From Bacillus litorisediminis (GTDB taxonomy: Bacteria > Bacillota > Bacilli > Bacillales > JC228), in contig NZ_JAKZKT010000012.1 in assembly GCF_022808645.1 (NCBI RefSeq), positions 43,824 to 107,823 of the forward strand: a DNA stretch of 64,000 nucleotides, in the 5' to 3' direction. Every line of letters starts with the position of its first letter. The stretch's first letter is position 1. Under the pieces are notes generated by a model. The model was not told where the DNA came from and ran no database searches. It saw only the letters and a list, made by a program, of their open reading frames with translations. Shown in pieces: positions 61,436 to 64,000 of this stretch. The position numbers and the translations under genes are program-made.

Positions 61436-62593
61436 ATCTGGGCCCTTGACCTAATTCATAAAAAAAATCTATTTAACTCAAATTCTCTTTCGGAAATTAA
61501 AAATGAGTTAAAGAAGAAACAGAAATGGACAACAGCTGCAACGGCAGTTTTTGATTTATCTGAAGATGAGCGCATATTAATTGAACAGATTAAAGAAGAG
61601 ACAAATAGATTAAACCGAAACAACGTTACCAGAACAGAAGCCTACTTAAAATTTTATATGGCTCACCCAGAGATTCATTGGGCTTTTTTAGGGCATATGG
61701 TATCAAGGAATGGCGGATGGAATATGACAGATTTAAAGGGAGATCTTTTTTCAAACCTGCTCACAGAGAAGGAGAGGGAGGCTTTCTTCTTATTTTTGGA
61801 GCGGGGAAACTGGCTTATTTTTAAGGATGTTTATCCCCAGTTTTTATTATATGAAGAAAGTTTACGGCGGAAAAGATGTCTATTTCATCTGCTACATCAT
61901 TTCAATGTCTCTGCATTCATGGAAACGATATGGAACCAATTTTGGAAACATGGAGATCCATATATATTAGCTGTTGCTCTGATCATTAATGAACAATCTT
62001 ACCTGGAAAAAAGAGTGGTACAAAACCCTATTTATAAAAAGAGTGTTATAGATACGCTTGAATTTAAGCTTCAGGATATTTTAAGTCTAAATCATATCCT
62101 TTTTCCTTTTAAATATCGACAAAGCGATGATAAAGCATTACTGATTGGTCAAACCCTTCATCATTTTAGCTCTTTACATGAGCGGATTTTATTAGGGAAA
62201 CGCTTATATTCTCTTCTCTTTGAGAATAGGAAAAGATTACAAAAAATAGTTGATTGGGCAGCATCCCAACCTCATTCAGGGTCACGCAAAGACTATTGGC
62301 CACATCTATTTCACGATGTCAGGGAATCCCTGCCTGGGTTATTATATAAAAAAAGGGTCAGAAATTGTAAGCTCCGAAAAGGGGAGAGAATATATAGCCC
62401 AAAACTTATATATGCCTGGAAAGATGTACCCCATAAAGAAGCTGAAATTGGTGATTGGTTTGTTGATTGGAAAGTGATTCATTACTTAAATAGACAAAAC
62501 TGCGAAGCAGATGGAGAGATTATGGATGAATACTGTGAAACAATTGAAAAAATCGAGCTTGCCATTCTCGCCAAAAAGATCATATTCCGGTAA
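61436..62593 (+). CDS. yppC: DUF2515 family protein (YppC-like), apparent ATC start
   Basis: The DUF2515 core is clear: N-N-V-T-R-T-E-A-Y-L-K-F-Y, then H-P-E-I-H-W-A-F-L-G-H-M-V-S-R-N-G-G-W-N-M-T-D-L-K-G, the family's most conserved block. The first in-frame ATG (61658) lies inside that block, so translation must begin upstream. The frame is open back to a TAA at 61412. GGAGGAGG at 61422-61430 is followed after 5 bases by ATC at 61436, and no ATG, GTG or TTG exists in frame between. An ATC start, or a lost ATG, therefore gives a protein of 385 residues. The family is soluble and of unknown role in Bacillus. Confidence 0.8.
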   Translation: MWALDLIHKKNLFNSNSLSEIKNELKKKQKWTTAATAVFDLSEDERILIEQIKEETNRLNRNNVTRTEAYLKFYMAHPEIHWAFLGHMVSRNGGWNMTDLKGDLFSNLLTEKEREAFFLFLERGNWLIFKDVYPQFLLYEESLRRKRCLFHLLHHFNVSAFMETIWNQFWKHGDPYILAVALIINEQSYLEKRVVQNPIYKKSVIDTLEFKLQDILSLNHILFPFKYRQSDDKALLIGQTLHHFSSLHERILLGKRLYSLLFENRKRLQKIVDWAASQPHSGSRKDYWPHLFHDVRESLPGLLYKKRVRNCKLRKGERIYSPKLIYAWKDVPHKEAEIGDWFVDWKVIHYLNRQNCEADGEIMDEYCETIEKIELAILAKKIIFR

Positions 62594-62981
62594 GAGACAT
62601 AACCTTTCAGCATTTGGCTCAACCCTTTTACTTGCATCTTTACTAGGAACATATCTTGACTTATATTTTGTCGGAAAACAATTGTATCAATTTCCAATAC
62701 GACCCTTTCCAGAAATTTTTTCAATCAACATTGCCTTTACACTAGTTGGACTGCCCTTATTTACTTTGTTATTTCTTTATGTTTCAAACAGAATGACCCC
62801 TTTTAAAAGATTTTTGTTTATTTTCATGATGAGTCTATTTGTTGCGGTGTTTGAAAAGCAGGCAGAAGCACTGGGATACTTCCGACATAGTGATGAATGG
62901 AAGCATTATTATTCTTGTATAGGTTATTTTCTGTACATGTTGCTGATTTGGAGATTTCATACGTGGAGAAGCAATAAATAA
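62526..62981 (+). CDS. Membrane protein, CBO0543-like family
   Basis: The protein of about 151 residues overlaps the yppC end by 68 bases in another frame. ATG 62526 has GGAGAG 7 bases upstream within yppC. It has four hydrophobic helices (residues about 30-48, 65-90, 97-113 and 125-143) and the loop F-E-K-Q-A-E-A-L-G-Y-F, which recalls the CBO0543 family of small Firmicute membrane proteins of unknown function. The N-terminal 25 residues are serine- and lysine-rich and may not all be translated. Coding bias and helix pattern support a real gene. Confidence 0.65.
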   Translation: MNTVKQLKKSSLPFSPKRSYSGKRHNLSAFGSTLLLASLLGTYLDLYFVGKQLYQFPIRPFPEIFSINIAFTLVGLPLFTLLFLYVSNRMTPFKRFLFIFMMSLFVAVFEKQAEALGYFRHSDEWKHYYSCIGYFLYMLLIWRFHTWRSNK

Positions 62982-63471
62982 GAAGTTTTTAAACATAAAA
63001 GAAGAAAAAGCGCACTACAATAATGCTATTTTGTACGGCTCACCGACGAGTGATTAGAAACGTGACCAACAAACACGGTAAAGAAATGAAACGCGAAAAA
63101 CAAAAAGGCAAACAAAATTTATTGAAATTGGCAAAAATAATCTATAAAAAAGCAAATAATTCAGATTGTAGCTTTGTTCTTTATAAAAAGAATAATAGGG
63201 GTGGTTTACTGTCATCTTTTTTTGCATCATTTTATCAGTTTACATAATATAGATTCTCGGAAGTTAAGGGTAATTAATCAACAACTGTCTCAATACAAAA
63301 GATTACTTAGGATATTGTGTCCGTCGAAGTGAAGTTGTTTACACATTCGAAGTAAAGATGATGACAATACCAATTTGGTCAATATTTTCGAATGGTTTTA
63401 CCCACCAATGGAATTCTAATGGTAAGTGGTTACATTTTGGGACCATTACAATAAAAAAAGGTATGATTCCA
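62982..63471. other. AT-rich stretch without a supported gene
   Basis: The region holds only short open frames without ribosome binding sites or family resemblance (for example 63023-63247 and 63358-63540). No terminator, RNA or repeat was recognised. It looks like decayed or spacer DNA before the fragmentary gene at the window end. Confidence 0.6.
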
Positions 63472-63935
63472 TCAAATGGAACTTTTTTTATAGATTGGAT
63501 GTTTTTTTCTGAATTTTGTAAGTGGTATCTCCTTAATTAACTTTTCTATTTCTTTATCTAGATTTTCTTTTTGTGATTGCCACTCTGACTTTACTTTTTC
63601 AATATCTTTTCTTGCCTCTTCAACCAATTCCCTATACTTTATATTTAAGCTGTTAATCTCTAGGTTTAATTTATCAACGATTTTCTCTGCACTTAATATT
63701 AAATCCTTATGTAACCATTCATGAGGATCTTGACTTCATCATAGGTTTTAGAATCTTTATTTAATCCTTGGTTTATCGAATTAAAAAATCCTTCTTCCTT
63801 TGAAAGTTTTTCTAAATCACCGAGCCTTTCAGCTAATCCTAAATCGGCAAAAGCCTTCTTTTTTTCTAATAGCTGTATTTTGCAATAAAAAAGTGCAGAA
63901 AAATGCAATGAAAAATGCAGAGTTTTGCCACCCAA
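63472..63935 (-). pseudogene. Fragment of a coiled-coil protein gene with a frameshift
   Basis: On the minus strand one frame (to about 63737) reads L-L-E-K-K-K-A-F-A-D-L-G-L-A-E-R-L-G-D-L-E-K-L-S and ends near D-S-K-T-Y-D-E-V-K. A second frame then continues D-P-H-E-W-L-H-K-D-L-I-L-S-A-E-K-I-V-D-K-L-N to a stop at 63472. Inserting one base near 63737 joins them. The product is charged, helical and coiled-coil-like. The beginning, about 63880-63935, does not look coding, and no ribosome binding site was found, so it is a decayed or partial gene of unknown type. Confidence 0.45.
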
Positions 63936-64000
63936 TTTAAACCTATTTAATGGGATTTTGATAAAGCGTTAGTAAGTCTATAGCTTTCACCTGAAAATGT

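Noticed and set aside
63023..63247. Open frame of 74 codons
   Set aside because: Lysine- and asparagine-rich translation of AT-rich DNA, without a ribosome binding site or similarity.
63358..63540. Open frame of 60 codons
   Set aside because: It is opposite the end of the coiled-coil fragment, with no ribosome binding site or recognisable motif.

Overview
The window looks like a stretch of chromosome from a spore-forming member of the Bacillaceae, of the Neobacillus/Mesobacillus/Cytobacillus sort. The reasons are: low-GC DNA with AGGAGG-type ribosome binding sites and frequent TTG and GTG starts; CotF-type coat proteins next to an adhB-like gene as in the B. subtilis yra locus; LysM-GH18 spore-cortex hydrolases; YndM, YppC, YkaA and DUF1450 proteins; a perfect CIRCE element; and CodY-, CcpA- and Fur/PerR-like boxes. 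The identification is inferred from gene content only. No tRNA, rRNA, insertion sequence, prophage or CRISPR array was seen.

Layout. 1-5340: the end of a glycolipid-type glycosyltransferase, a TetR regulator divergent from a small membrane protein with two identical operators between them, mug and exoA for base-excision repair, small membrane proteins and a VOC protein. 5755-7752: a queC-queD-queE operon read leftwards behind a preQ1-I riboswitch. 7912-22089: a catabolic island. It holds a PLP aminotransferase behind a near-perfect CodY box, an aldehyde dehydrogenase, a CdaR/PucR regulator, a Rieske oxygenase interrupted by one in-frame TAA, an amino acid permease, a flavin amine oxidase, both subunits of a 3-oxoacid CoA-transferase, an acyl-CoA dehydrogenase, a thiolase, a 2-hydroxyacid dehydrogenase and a tartrate/D-malate dehydrogenase. 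It plausibly turns an amine or quaternary amine into acetyl-CoA and pyruvate.

22487-24991 encodes a Suv3-like RNA helicase with a C-terminal zinc ribbon. 25431-30547 is a complete liv-type ABC transporter plus a PaaI-type thioesterase. 30922-37486 carries a DacC-like carboxypeptidase, catalase and HtpG. 37721-41704 carries an acyl-CoA synthetase, a second thiolase and a nitronate monooxygenase. 42004-43633 is the YkaA-Pit phosphate transporter pair. 45048-51080 is a spore locus: adhB, four small coat proteins, yndM and two tandem LysM-GH18 enzymes. 51326-62981 holds a creatininase-family protein, a DUF695/RraB protein, an orphan peptide-type permease pair, PhzF, an MFS and an MMPL exporter, an acidic LPDTA surface protein with its class D sortase, YppC and a membrane protein. 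The last kilobase is AT-rich and mostly decayed.

Two things stand out beyond the genes. First, several intergenic gaps hold phased repeats with a period of 20-21 bases, two turns of B-DNA. Two of these arrays (2271-2468 and 39278-39475) share a core near AGTTCGGTTAA, have ten units each, and show exactly the same order of 20- and 21-base steps although their spacers differ. Second, several genes carry single-base irregularities: near-cognate start codons (ATA at 30922, CTG at 49622, ATC at 61436), an in-frame stop (12808) and two one-base frameshifts (near 44788 and 63737). These are either real decay or unusual translation, or sequencing errors.
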